Below are positions 25,991-38,735 of a stretch of DNA of 64,000 nucleotides, one piece after another. Each line of letters opens with the position of its first letter. The first letter of the stretch is position 1. The DNA is from Prosopocoilus inquinatus (lineage: Eukaryota; Arthropoda; Insecta; Coleoptera; Lucanidae). The notes under the pieces are model-generated. The model was given only the letters and a program-made list of their open reading frames with translations, had not been told where the DNA came from and did not search any database. Both the position numbers and the translations under genes were made by a program. The stretch is taken from contig CM069877.1 in assembly GCA_036172665.1 (NCBI GenBank), forward strand, positions 21,229,001-21,293,000, written 5' to 3'.

Positions 25991-28900
25991 CGTGTTGTTT
26001 CGTTCAAGACTATTTCCAGCTTCTGCTGCGTCCGAAAACTTCGTATCTCACATCAGAGTTACTAGAGTCCATCGAAACGTCAAATAACATGATAGATGAG
26101 TGAGGATCGATTAGATACATCACAGGAACAACGCTAATGCGTGTTGTTTCGTTTAAAACTATTTCCAGCTCCTGCTGCGTCCAAAAACTTCTTTTCTCAC
26201 ATCAGAGTTACTAGAGTCCATCGAAACGTCAAATAACATGATAAATGAGTAAGGATCGATTAGATACATCACAGGAACAACGCTAATACGTGTTATTTCA
26301 TTTAAAACTATTTCCAGCTTCAGCTGCGTCCGAGAACTTCGTATCTCACATCAAAGTTACTGGAGTCCATCGAAACGCCAAATAACATAGTAGATAAGTA
26401 AGGATCGATTAGATACATCACAGGAACAACGCTAATACGTGTTATTTCGTTTAAAACTATTTCCAGCTCCTGCTGCGTCCAAAAACTTCGTATGTCACAT
26501 CAGAGTAACTAGAGTCCATCGAAACGCCAAATAACATGATAGATGAGTAAGGATCGATTAGATACATCACAGGAACAACGCTAATGCGTGTTGTTTCGTT
26601 TAAAACTATTTCCAGCTTCTGCTGCGTCCGAGAACTTCGTATCTCACATCAAAGTTACTGGCGTTCATCGAAACGCCAAATAACATGATAGATTAGTAAG
26701 GATCGATTAGATACATCACAGGAACATCGCTAATGCGTGTTGTTTCATTTAAAACTATTTCCAGCTCCTGCTGCGTCCAAAAACTTCTTTTCTCACATTA
26801 GAGTTACTAGAGTCCATCGAAACGTCAAATAATATGATAGATGAGTAAGGATCGATTAGATACATCACAGGAACAACGCTAATACGTGTTATTTCATTTA
26901 AAACTATTTCCAGCTTCAGCTGCCTCCGAGAACTTCGTATCTCACATCAAAGTTACTGGCGTCCATCGAAACGCCAAATAACATGATAGATGCGTAATGA
27001 TCGATTAGATACATCACAGGAACAACGCTAATACGTGTTGTTACGTTTAAAACTATTTCCAGCTCCTGCTGCGTCCAAAAACTTCTTTTCTCACATTAGA
27101 GTTACTAGAGTCCATCGAAACGTCAAATAACATGATAGATGAGTGAGGATCGATTAGATACATCACAGGAACAACGCTAATACGTGTTGTTTCGTTCAAA
27201 ACTATTTCCAGCTTCTGCTGCGTCCGAAAACTTCGTATCTCACATCAGGGTTACTAGAGTCCATCGAAACGTCAAATAACATGATAGATGAGTGAGGATC
27301 GATTAGATACATCACAGGAACAACGCTAATGCGTGTTGTTTCGTTTAAAACTATTTCCAGCTCCTGCTGCGTCCAAAAACTTCTTTTCTCACATCAGAGT
27401 TACTAGAGTCCATCGAAACGTCAAATAACATGATAGATGAGTAAGAATCGATTAGATACATCACAGGAACAACGCTAATACGTGTTATTTCATTTAAAAC
27501 TATTTCCAGCTTCAGCTGCGTCCGAGAACTTCGTATCTCACATCAAAGTTACTGGAGTCCATCGAAACGCCAAATAACATAGTAGATAAGTAAGGATCGA
27601 TTAGATACATCACAGGAACAACGCTAATACGTGTTATTTCGTTTAAAACTATTTCCAGCTCCTGCTGCGTCCAAAAACTTCGTATGTCACATCAGAGTAA
27701 CTAGAGTCCATCGAAACGCCAAATAACATGATAGATGAGTAAGGATCGATTAGATACATCACAGGAACAACGCTAATGCGTGTTGTTTCATTTAAAACTA
27801 TTTCCAGCTTCTGCTGCGTCCGAAAATTTCGTATCTCACATCAGAGTAACTAGAGTCCATCGAAACGCCAAATAACATGATAGATGAGTAAGGATCGATT
27901 AGATACATCACAGGAACAACGCTAATGCGTGTTGTTTCGTTTAAAACTATTTCCAGCTTCTGCTGCGTCCGAAAATTTCGTATCTCACATTAGAGTTACT
28001 GGAGTCCATCGAAACGTCAAATAACATGATAGATGAGTAAGGATCGATTAGATACATCACAGGAACAACGCTAATACGTGTTGTTTCGTTTAAAACTATT
28101 TCCAGCTCCTGCTGCGTCCAAAAACTTCTTTTCTCACATTAGAGTTACTAGAGTCCATCGAAACGCCAAATAACATAGTAGATAAGTAAGGATCGATTAG
28201 ATACATCACAGGAACAACGCTAATACGTGTTGTTTCGTTTAAAACTATTTCCAGCTCCTGCTGCGTCCAAAAACTTCTTTTCTCACATTAGAGTTACTAG
28301 AGTCCATCGAAACGCCAAATAACATAGTAGATAAGTAAGGATCGATTAGATACATCACAGGAACAACGCTAATACGTGTTGTTTCGTTTAAAACTATTTC
28401 CAGCTCCTGCTGCGTCCAAAAACTTCGTATGTCACATCAGAGTAACTAGAGTACATCGAAACGCCAAATAACATGATAGATGAGTAAGGATCGATTAGAT
28501 ACATCACAGGAACAACGCTAACACGTGTTGTTTCGTTCAAAACTATTTCCAGCTTCTGCTGCGTCCGAAAACATTGTATCTCACATCAGAGTTTCCGGAG
28601 TCCATCCAAACGTCAAATAACATGATAGATGAGTAAGGATCGAGTAGATACATCACAGGAACAACGCTAATACGTGTTGTTTCGTTTAAAACTATTTCCA
28701 GCTTCAGCTGCGTCCGAGAACTTCGTATCTCACATCAAAGTTACTGGAGTCCATCGAAACGTCAAATAACATGATAGATCAATAAGGATCGATTAGATAC
28801 ATCACAGGAACAACGCTAATGCGTGTTGTTTCATTTAAAACTATTTCCAGCTTCTGCTGCGTCCGAGAACTTCGTATCTCACATCAGAGTAACTAGAGTC

Positions 28901-31900
28901 CATCGAAACGCCAAATAACATAGTAGATAAGTAAGGATCGATTAGATACATCACAGGAACAACGCTAATACGTGTTATTTCGTTTAAAACTATTTCCAGC
29001 TCCTGCTGCGTCCAAAAACTTCGTATGTCACATCAGAGTAACTAGAGTCCATCGAAACGCCAAATAACATGATAGATGAGTAAGGATCGATTAGATACAT
29101 CACAGGAACAACGCTAATGCGTGTTGTTTCATTTAAAACTATTTCCAGCTTCTGCTGCGTCCGAAAATTTCGTATCTCACATTAGAGTTACTGGAGTCCA
29201 TCGAAACGTCAAATAACATGATAGATGAGTAAGGATCGATTAGATACATCACAGGAACAACGCTAATACGTGTTGTTTCGATTAAAACTATTTCCAGCTC
29301 CTGCTGCGTCCAAAAACTTCTTTTCTCACATTAGAGTTACTAGAGTCCATCGAAACGCCAAATAACATAGTAGATAAGTAAGGATCGATTAGATACATCA
29401 CAGGAACAACGCTAATACGTGTTGTTTCGTTTAAAACTATTTCCAGCTCCTGCTGCGTCCAAAAACTTCTTTTCTCACATTAGAGTTACTAGAGTCCATC
29501 GAAACGCCAAATAACATAGTAGATAAGTAAGGATCGATTAGATACATCACAGGAACAACGCTAATACGTGTTGTTTCGTTTAAAACTATTTCCAGCTCCT
29601 GCTGCGTCCAAAAACTTCGTATGTCACATCAGAGTAACTAGAGTACATCGAAACGCCAAATAACATGATAGATGAGTAAGGATCGATTAGATACATCACA
29701 GGAACAACGCTAACACGTGTTGTTTCGTTCAAAACTATTTCCAGCTTCTGCTGCGTCCGAAAACATTGTATCTCACATCAGAGTTTCCGGAGTCCATCCA
29801 AACGTCAAATAACATGATAGATGAGTAAGGATCGATTAGATACATCACAGGAACAACGCTAATGCGTGTTGTTTCGTTTAAAACTATTTCCAGCTTCCGC
29901 TGCGTCCAAAAACTTCGTATCTCACATCAAAGTTACTGGCGTATATCGAAACGCCAAATAACATGATAGATGAGTAAGGATCGATTAGATACATCACAGG
30001 AACAACGCTAATGCGTGTTGTTTCGTTTAAAACTATTTCCAGCTCCTGCTGCGTCCAAAAACTTCTTTTCTCAGATCAGAGTTACTAGAGTCCATCGAAA
30101 CGTCAAATAACATGATAGATGAGTGAGGATCGATTAGATACATCACAGGAACAACGCTAATACGTGTTGTTTCGTTTAAAACTATTTCCAGCTCCTGCTG
30201 CGTAAAAAACTTCTTTTCTCACATCAGAGTTACTAGAGTCCATCGAAACGTCAAATAACATGATAGATGAGTAAGAATCGATTAGATACATCACAGGAAC
30301 AACGCTAATACGTGTTATTTCATTTAAAACTATTTCCAGCTTCAGCTGCGTCCGAGAACTTCGTATCTCACATCAAAGTTACTGGAGTCCATCGAAACGC
30401 CAAATAACATAGTAGATAAGTAAGGATCGATTAGATACATCACAGGAACAACGCTAATACGTGTTATTTCGTTTAAAACTATTTCCAGCTCCTGCTGCGT
30501 CCAAAAACTTCGTATGTCACATCAGAGTAACTAGAGTCCATCGAAACGCCAAATAACATGATAGATGAGTAAGGATCGATTAGATACATCACAGGAACAA
30601 CGCTAATGCGTGTTGTTTCATTTAAAACTATTTCCAGCTTCTGCTGCGTCCGAAAATTTCGTATCTCACATTAGAGTTACTGGAGTCCATCGAAACGTCA
30701 AATAACATGATAGATGAGTAAGGATCGATTAGATACATCACAGGAACAACGCTAATACGTGTTGTTTCGATTAAAACTATTTCCAGCTCCTGCTGCGTCC
30801 AAAAACTTCTTTTCTCACATTAGAGTTACTAGAGTCCATCGAAACGCCAAATAACATAGTAGATAAGTAAGGATCGATTAGATACATCACAGGAACAACG
30901 CTAATACGTGTTGTTTCGTTTAAAACTATTTCCAGCTCCTGCTGCGTCCAAAAACTTCTTTTCTCACATTAGAGTTACTAGAGTCCATCGAAACGCCAAA
31001 TAACATAGTAGATAAGTAAGGATCGATTAGATACATCACAGGAACAACGCTAATACGTGTTGTTTCGTTTAAAACTATTTCCAGCTCCTGCTGCGTCCAA
31101 AAACTTCGTATGTCACATCAGAGTAACTAGAGTACATCGAAACGCCAAATAACATGATAGCTGAGTAAGGATCGATTAGATACATCACAGGAACAACGCT
31201 AACACGTGTTGTTTCGTTCAAAACTATTTCCAGCTTCTGCTGCGTCCGAAAACATTGTATCTCACATCAGAGTTTCCGGAGTCCATCCAAACGTCAAATA
31301 ACATGATAGATGAGTAAGGATCGATTAGATACATCACAGGAACAACGCTAATGCGTGTTGTTTCGTTTAAAACTATTTCCAGCTTCCGCTGCGTCCAAAA
31401 ACTTCGTATCTCACATCAAAGTTACTGGCGTATATCGAAACGCCAAATAACATGATAGATGAGTAAGGATCGATTAGATACATCACAGGAACAACGCTAA
31501 TGCGTGTTGTTTCGTTTAAAACTATTTCCAGCTCCTGCTGCGTCCAAAAACTTCTTTTCTCAGATCAGAGTTACTAGAGTCCATCGAAACGTCAAATAAC
31601 ATGATAGATGAGTGAGGATCGATTAGATACATCACAGGAACAACGCTAATACGTGTTGTTTCGTTTAAAACTATTTCCAGCTCCTGCTGCGTAAAAAACT
31701 TCTTTTCTCACATCAGAGTTACTAGAGTCCATCGAAACGTCAAATAACATGATAGATGAGTAAGAATCGATTAGATACATCACAGGAACAACGCTAATAC
31801 GTGTTATTTCATTTAAAACTATTTCCAGCTTCAGCTGCGTCCGAGAACTTCGTATCTCACATCAAAGTTACTGGAGTCCATCGAAACGCCAAATAACATA

Positions 31901-34360
31901 GTAGATAAGTAAGGATCGATTAGATACATCACAGGAACAACGCTAATACGTGTTATTTCGTTTAAAACTATTTCCAGCTCCTGCTGCGTCCAAAAACTTC
32001 GTATGTCACATCAGAGTAACTAGAGTCCATCGAAACGCCAAATAACATGATAGATGAGTAAGGATCGATTAGATACATCACAGGAACAACGCTAATGCGT
32101 GTTGTTTCATTTAAAACTATTTCCAGCTTCTGCTGCGTCCGAAAATTTCGTATCTCACATTAGAGTTACTGGAGTCCATCGAAACGTCAAATAACATGAT
32201 AGATGAGTAAGGATCGATTAGATACATCACAGGAACAACGCTAATACGTGTTGTTTCGATTAAAACTATTTCCAGCTCCTGCTGCGTCCAAAAACTTCTT
32301 TTCTCACATTAGAGTTACTAGAGTCCATCGAAACGCCAAATAACATAGTAGATAAGTAAGGATCGATTAGATACATCACAGGAACAACGCTAATACGTGT
32401 TGTTTCGTTTAAAACTATTTCCAGCTCCTGCTGCGTCCAAAAACTTCTTTTCTCACATTAGAGTTACTAGAGTCCATCGAAACGCCAAATAACATAGTAG
32501 ATAAGTAAGGATCGATTAGATACATCACAGGAACAACGCTAATACGTGTTGTTTCGTTTAAAACTATTTCCAGCTCCTGCTGCGTCCAAAAACTTCGTAT
32601 GTCACATCAGAGTAACTAGAGTACATCGAAACGCCAAATAACATGATAGATGAGTAAGGATCGATTAGATACATCACAGGAACAACGCTAACACGTGTTG
32701 TTTCGTTCAAAACTATTTCCAGCTTCTGCTGCGTCCGAAAACATTGTATCTCACATCAGAGTTTCCGGAGTCCATCCAAACGTCAAATAACATGATAGAT
32801 GAGTAAGGATCGATTAGATACATCACAGGAACAACGCTAATGCGTGTTGTTTCGTTTAAAACTATTTCCAGCTTCCGCTGCGTCCAAAAACTTCGTATCT
32901 CACATCAAAGTTACTGGCGTATATCGAAACGCCAAATAACATGATAGATGAGTAAGGATCGATTAGATACATCACAGGAACAACGCTAATGCGTGTTGTT
33001 TCGTTTAAAACTATTTCCAGCTCCTGCTGCGTCCAAAAACTTCTTTTCTCAGATCAGAGTTACTAGAGTCCATCGAAACGTCAAATAACATGATAGATGA
33101 GTGAGGATCGATTAGATACATCACAGGAACAACGCTAATACGTTTTGTTTCGTTTAAAACTATTTCCAGCTCCTGCTGCGTAAAAAACTTCTTTTCTCAC
33201 ATCAGAGTTACTAGAGTCCATCGAAACGTCAAATAACATGATAGATGAGTAAGAATCGATTAGATACATCACAGGAACAACGCTAATACGTGTTATTTCA
33301 TTTAAAACTATTTCCAGCTTCAGCTGCGTCCGAGAACTTCGTATCTCACATCAAAGTTACTGGAGTCCATCGAAACGCCAAATAACATAGTAGATAAGTA
33401 AGGATCGATTAGATACATCACAGGAACAACGCTAATACGTGTTATTTCGTTTAAAACTATTTCCAGCTCCTGCTGCGTCCAAAAACTTCGTATGTCACAT
33501 CAGAGTAACTAGAGTCCATCGAAACGCCAAATAACATGATAGATGAGTAAGGATCGATTAGATACATCACAGGAACAACGCTAATGCGTGTTGTTTCGTT
33601 TAAAACTATTTCCAGCTTCTGCTGCGTCCGAAAATTTCGTATCTCACATTAGAGTTACTGGAGTCCATCGAAACGTCAAATAACATGATAGATGAGTAAG
33701 GATCGATTAGATACATCACAGGAACAACGCTAATACGTGTTGTTTCGTTTAAAACTATTTCCAGCTCCTGCTGCGTCCAAAAACTTCTTTTCTCACATTA
33801 GAGTTACTAGAGTCCATCGAAACGCCAAATAACATAGTAGATAAGTAAGGATCGATTAGATACATCACAGGAACAACGCTAATACGTGTTGTTTCGTTTA
33901 AAACTATTTCCAGCTCCTGCTGCGTCCAAAAACTTCTTTTCTCACATTAGAGTTACTAGAGTCCATCGAAACGCCAAATAACATAGTAGATAAGTAAGGA
34001 TCGATTAGATACATCACAGGAACAACGCTAATACGTGTTGTTTCGTTTAAAACTATTTCCAGCTCCTGCTGCGTCCAAAAACTTCGTATGTCACATCAGA
34101 GTAACTAGAGTACATCGAAACGCCAAATAACATGATAGATGAGTAAGGATCGATTAGATACATCACAGGAACAACGCTAACACGTGTTGTTTCGTTCAAA
34201 ACTATTTCCAGCTTCTGCTGCGTCCGAAAACATTGTATCTCACATCAGAGTTTCCGGAGTCCATCCAAACGTCAAATAACATGATAGATGAGTAAGGATC
34301 GATTAGATACATCACAGGAACAACGCTAATGCGTGTTGTTTCGTTTAAAACTATTTCCAG
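25991..34360 (+). repeat. Copy Y of the 8.4-kb segmental duplication
   Basis: Repeats copy X in the same orientation. Private substitutions seen: gatagctgag at 31,157 (copy X and other units gatagatgag), cgttttgttt at 33,143, and in the third HOR unit tttcgttt where the others have tttcattt (about 33,597) and tttcgatt (about 33,747). Copy X has its own change, cgaaacatc at about 18,328. The few differences imply that the duplication is recent compared with the spread between monomer types. Confidence 0.85.
29793..34259 (+). repeat. Second set of three 10-monomer HOR units
   Basis: Units at 29,793-31,281, 31,282-32,770 and 32,771-34,259, each 1,489 bp, with the ten-monomer order described for 21,303-25,769. 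Each has exactly one 148-bp monomer (gcgtaaaaaac at 30,204, 31,693 and 33,182), which accounts for 1,489 instead of 1,490 bp. All three start with aatgcg, as does unit 3 of the first set, whereas units 1-2 of the first set have attgcg. Confidence 0.9.
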
Positions 34361-36939
34361 CTTCCGCTGCGTCCAAAAACTTCGTATCTCACATCAAAGT
34401 TACTGGCGTATATCGAAACGCCAAATAACATGATAGATGAGTAAGGATCGATTAGATACATCACAGGAACAACGCTAATACGTGTTGTTTCGTTTAAAAC
34501 TATTTCCAGCTTCTGCTGCGTCCGAAAATTTCGTATCTCACATCAAAGTTACTGGCGTATATCGAAACGCCAAATAACATGATAGATGAGTAAGGATCGA
34601 TTAGATACATCACAGGAACAACGCTAATACGTGTTGTTTCGTTTAAAACTATTTCCAGCTTCCGCTGCGTCCAAAAACTTCGTATCTCACATCAAAGTTA
34701 CTGGCGTGTATCGAAACGCCAAATAACATGATAGATGAGTAAGGATCGATTAGATACATCACAGGAACAACGCTAATACGTGTTGTTTCGTTTAAAACTA
34801 TTTCCAGCTCCTGCTGCGTAAAAAACTTCGTATCTCATATCAGAGTTACTAGAGTCCATCGGAACGTCAAATAACATGATAGATGAGTAAGAATCGATTA
34901 GATACATCACAGGAACAACGCTAATGCGTGTTGTTTCGTTTAAAACTATTTCCAGCTTCTGCTGCGTCCGAAAATTTCGTATCTCACATTAGAGTTACTG
35001 GAGTCCATCGAAACGTCAAATAACATGATAGATGAGTAAGGATCGATTAGATACATCACAGGAACAACGCTAATACGTGTTGTTTCGATTAAAACTATTT
35101 CCAGCTCCTGCTGCGTCCAAAAACTTCTTTTCTCACATTAGAGTTACTAGAGTCCATCGAAACGCCAAATAACATAGTAGATAAGTAAGGATCGATTAGA
35201 TACATCACAGGAACAACGCTAATACGTGTTGTTTCGTTTAAAACTATTTCCAGCTCCTGCTGCGTCCAAAAACTTCTTTTCTCACATTAGAGTTACTAGA
35301 GTCCATCGAAACGCCAAATAACATAGTAGATAAGTAAGGATCGATTAGATACATCACAGGAACAACGCTAATACGTGTTGTTACGTTTAAAACTATTTCC
35401 AGCTCCTGCTGCGTCCAAAAACTTCGTATGTCACATCAGAGTAACTAGAGTACATCGAAACGCCAAATAACATGATAGATGAGTAAGGATCGATTAGATA
35501 CATCACAGGAACAACGCTAACACGTGTTGTTTCGTTCAAAACTATTTCCAGCTTCTGCTGCGTCCGAAAACATTGTATCTCACATCAGAGTTTCCGGAGT
35601 CCATCCAAACGTCAAATAACATGATAGATGAGTAAGGATCGATTAGATACATCACAGGAACAACGCTAATGCGTGTTGTTTCGTTTAAAACTATTTCCAG
35701 CTTCCGCTGCGTCCAAAAACTTCGTATCTCACATCAAAGTTACTGGCGTATATCGAAACGCCAAATAACATGATAGATGAGTAAGGATCGATTAGATACA
35801 TCACAGGAACAACGCTAATGCGTGTTGTTTCGTTTAAAACTATTTCCAGCTCCTGCTGCGTCCAAAAACTTCTTTTCTCAGATCAGAGTTACTAGAGTCC
35901 ATCGAAACGTCAAATAACATGATAGATGAGTGAGGATCGATTAGATACATCACAGGAACAACGCTAATACGTGTTGTTTCGTTTAAAACTATTTCCAGCT
36001 CCTGCTGCGTAAAAAACTTCTTTTCTCACATCAGAGTTACTAGAGTCCATCGAAACGTCAAATAACATGATAGATGAGTAAGAATCGATTAGATACATCA
36101 CAGGAACAACGCTAATACGTGTTATTTCATTTAAAACTATTTCCAGCTTCAGCTGCGTCCGAGAACTTCGTATCTCACATCAAAGTTACTGGAGTCCATC
36201 GAAACGCCAAATAACATAGTAGATAAGTAAGGATCGATTAGATACATCACAGGAACAACGCTAATACGTGTTATTTCGTTTAAAACTATTTCCAGCTCCT
36301 GCTGCGTCCAAAAACTTCGTATGTTACATCAGAGTAACTAGAGTCCATCGAAACGCCAAATAACATGATAGATGAGTAAGGATCGATTAGATACATCACA
36401 GGAACAACGCTAATGCGTGTTGTTTCGTTTAAAACTATTTCCAGCTTCTGCTGCGTCCGAAAATTTCGTATCTCACATTAGAGTTACTGGAGTCCATCGA
36501 AACGCCAAATAACATAGTAGATAAGTAAGGATCGATTAGATACATCACAGGAACAACGTTAATACGTGTTGTTTCGTTTAAAACTATTTCCAGCTCCTGC
36601 TGCGTCCAAAAACTTCTTTTCTCACATTAGAGTTACTAGAGTCCATCGAAACGCCAAATAACATAGTAGATAAGTAAGGATCGATTAGATACATCACAGG
36701 AACAACGCTAATACGTGTTGTTTCGTTTAAAACTATTTCCAGCTCCTGCTGCGTCCAAAAACTTCGTATGTCACATCAGAGTAACTAGAGTACATCGAAA
36801 CGCCAAATAACATGATAGATGAGTAAGGATCGATTAGATACATCACAGGAACAACGCTAACACGTGTTGTTTCGTTCAAAACTATTTCCAGCTTCTGCTG
36901 CGTCCGAAAACATTGTATCTCACATCAGAGTTTCCGGAG
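34260..36939 (+). repeat. Two 9-monomer HOR derivatives (1,340 bp each)
   Basis: The cattg labels at 34,231, 35,571 and 36,911 are 1,340 bp apart, which is 9 x 149 minus one. The two units are not identical. The first runs through gcttccgct, tatatcg and cggaacgtc types; the second follows the 10-mer order but lacks the tttcgatt monomer between the aatgcg and catagtag units. They read as independent one-monomer shortenings or rearrangements of the 10-mer. Confidence 0.7.
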
Positions 36940-37088
36940 TCCATCCAAACGTCAAATAACATGATAGATGAGTAAGGATCGATTAGATACATCACAGGAA
37001 CAACGCTAATGCGTGTTGTTTCGTTCAAAACTATTTCCAGCTTCTGCTGCGTCCGAAAACATTGTATCTCACATCAGAGTTTCCGGAG
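36940..37088 (+). repeat. Chimeric extra monomer
   Basis: The cattg and tttccgg labels occur at 36,911 and again 149 bp later at 37,060, the only place in the window where they are one monomer apart. This unit starts like HOR monomer 1 (tccatcc, aatgcg) but from about 37,025 continues as monomer 10 (ttcaaaac, gcttctgct, cattg). It is a join between two monomer types at the same phase, as expected from unequal exchange inside a monomer. Confidence 0.75.
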
Positions 37089-37982
37089 TCCATCCAAACG
37101 TCAAATAACATGATAGATGAGTAAGGATCGATTAGATACATCACAGGAACAACGCTAATGCGTGTTGTTTCGTTTAAAACTATTTCCAGCTTCCGCTGCG
37201 TCCAAAAACTTCGTATCTCACATCAAAGTTACTGGCGTATATCGAAACGCCAAATAACATGATAGATGAGTAAGGATCGATTAGATACATCACAGGAACA
37301 ACGCTAATGCGTGTTGTTTCGTTTAAAACTATTTCCAGCTTCCGCTGCGTCCAAAAACTTCGTATCTCACATCAAAGTTACTGGCGTATATCGAAACGCC
37401 AAATAACATGATAGATGAGTAAGGATCGATTAGATACATCACAGGAACAACGCTAATTAGTGTTGTTTCGTTTAAAACTATTTCCAGCTCCTGCTGCGTC
37501 CAAAAACTTCTTTTCTCACATTAGAGTTACTAGAGTCCATCGAAACGCCAAATAACATGATAGATGAGTAAGGATCGATTAGATACATCACAGGAACAAC
37601 GCTAATACGTGTTGTTTCGTTTAAAACTATTTCCAGCTCCTGCTGCGTCCAAAAACTTCTTTTCTCACATTAGAGTTACTAGAGTCCATCGAAACGCCAA
37701 ATAACATAGTAGATAAGTAAGGATCGATTAGATACATCACAGGAACAACGCTAATACGTGTTGTTTCGTTTAAAACTATTTCCAGCTCCTGCTGCGTCCA
37801 AAAACTTCGTATGTCACATCAGAGTAACTAGAGTACATCGAAACGCCAAATAACATGATAGATGAGTAAGGATCGATTAGATACATCACAGGAACAACGC
37901 TAACACGTGTTGTTTCGTTCAAAACTATTTCCAGCTTCTGCTGCGTCCGAAAACATTGTATCTCACATCAGAGTTTCCGGAG
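37089..37982 (+). repeat. 6-monomer HOR derivative (894 bp)
   Basis: Six monomers between successive cattg labels (37,060 and 37,954). The order is tccatcc/gcttccgct; tatatcg/gcttccgct; tatatcg/attagtg/ttctttt; catgatag/ttctttt; catagtag/gtatgtc; tacatcg/aacacg/cattg. It keeps the start and end of the 10-mer and lacks the middle units, including the 148-bp one, so the length is exactly 6 x 149. Confidence 0.8.
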
Positions 37983-38291
37983 TCCATCCAAACGTCAAAT
38001 AACATGATAGATGAGTAAGGATCGATTAGATACATCACAGGAACAACGCTAATGCGTGTTGTTTCGTTTAAAACTATTTCCAGCTTCCGCTGCGTCCAAA
38101 AACTTCGTATCTCACATCAAAGTTACTGGCGTATATCGAAACGCCAAATAACATGATAGATGAGTAAGGATCGATTAGATACATCACAGGAACAACGCTA
38201 ATGCGTGTTGTTTCGTTTAAAACTATTTCCAGCTTCCGCTGCGTCCAAAAACTTCGTATCTCACATCAAAGTTACTGGCGTATATCGAAAC

Positions 38292-38735
38292 GCCAAATAA
38301 CATGATAGATGAGTAAGGATCGATTAGATACATCACAGGAACAACGCTAATACGTGTTGTTTCGTTTAAAACTATTTCCAGCTCCTGCTGCGTAAAAAAC
38401 TTCGTATCTCATATCAGAGTTACTAGAGTCCATCGGAACGTCAAATAACATGATAGATGAGTAAGAATCGATTAGATACATCACAGGAACAACGCTAATG
38501 CGTGTTGTTTCGTTTAAAACTATTTCCAGCTCCTGCTGCGTAAAAAACTTCTTTTCTCACATCAGAGTTACTAGAGTCCATCGAAACGTCAAATAACATG
38601 ATAGATGAGTAAGAATCGATTAGATACATCACAGGAACAACGCTAATACGTGTTGTTTCGTTTAAAACTATTTCCAGCTCCTGCTGCGTAAAAAACTTCG
38701 TATCTCATATCAGAGTTACTAGAGTCCATCGGAAC
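38292..38735 (+). repeat. Three consecutive 148-bp monomers
   Basis: The one-bp-short motif gcgtaaaaaac occurs at 38,394, 38,542 and 38,690, spaced 148 bp. Elsewhere this class is always separated by several normal units. The first and third copies carry ctcatatc and cggaacg; the middle one carries cttctttt. It is a local amplification, and it accounts for the 1,487-bp spacing (10 x 149 minus 3) between the cattg labels at 37,954 and 39,441. Confidence 0.8.

Larger units (their letters stand above)
34745..38529 (+). repeat. First copy of a 3.87-kb (26-monomer) duplication
   Basis: Labels recur 3,870 bp later: ctcatatcag at 34,835 and 38,705, ttacgtttaa at 35,381 and 39,251, atgttacatc at 36,321 and 40,191, aacgttaat at about 36,555 and 40,425. 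Past 37,060 the offset falls to 3,721 bp because this copy has one extra monomer (36,940-37,088). The copy ends near 38,529, where a gcgtaaaaaac unit replaces the gcttcctccg unit. Confidence 0.8.

Noticed and set aside
17501..34360. Large duplications as assembly errors
   Set aside because: Each copy has private substitutions spread along it, and the boundaries differ between the three duplications. A false duplication would normally be identical. Raw reads are still needed to exclude it fully.
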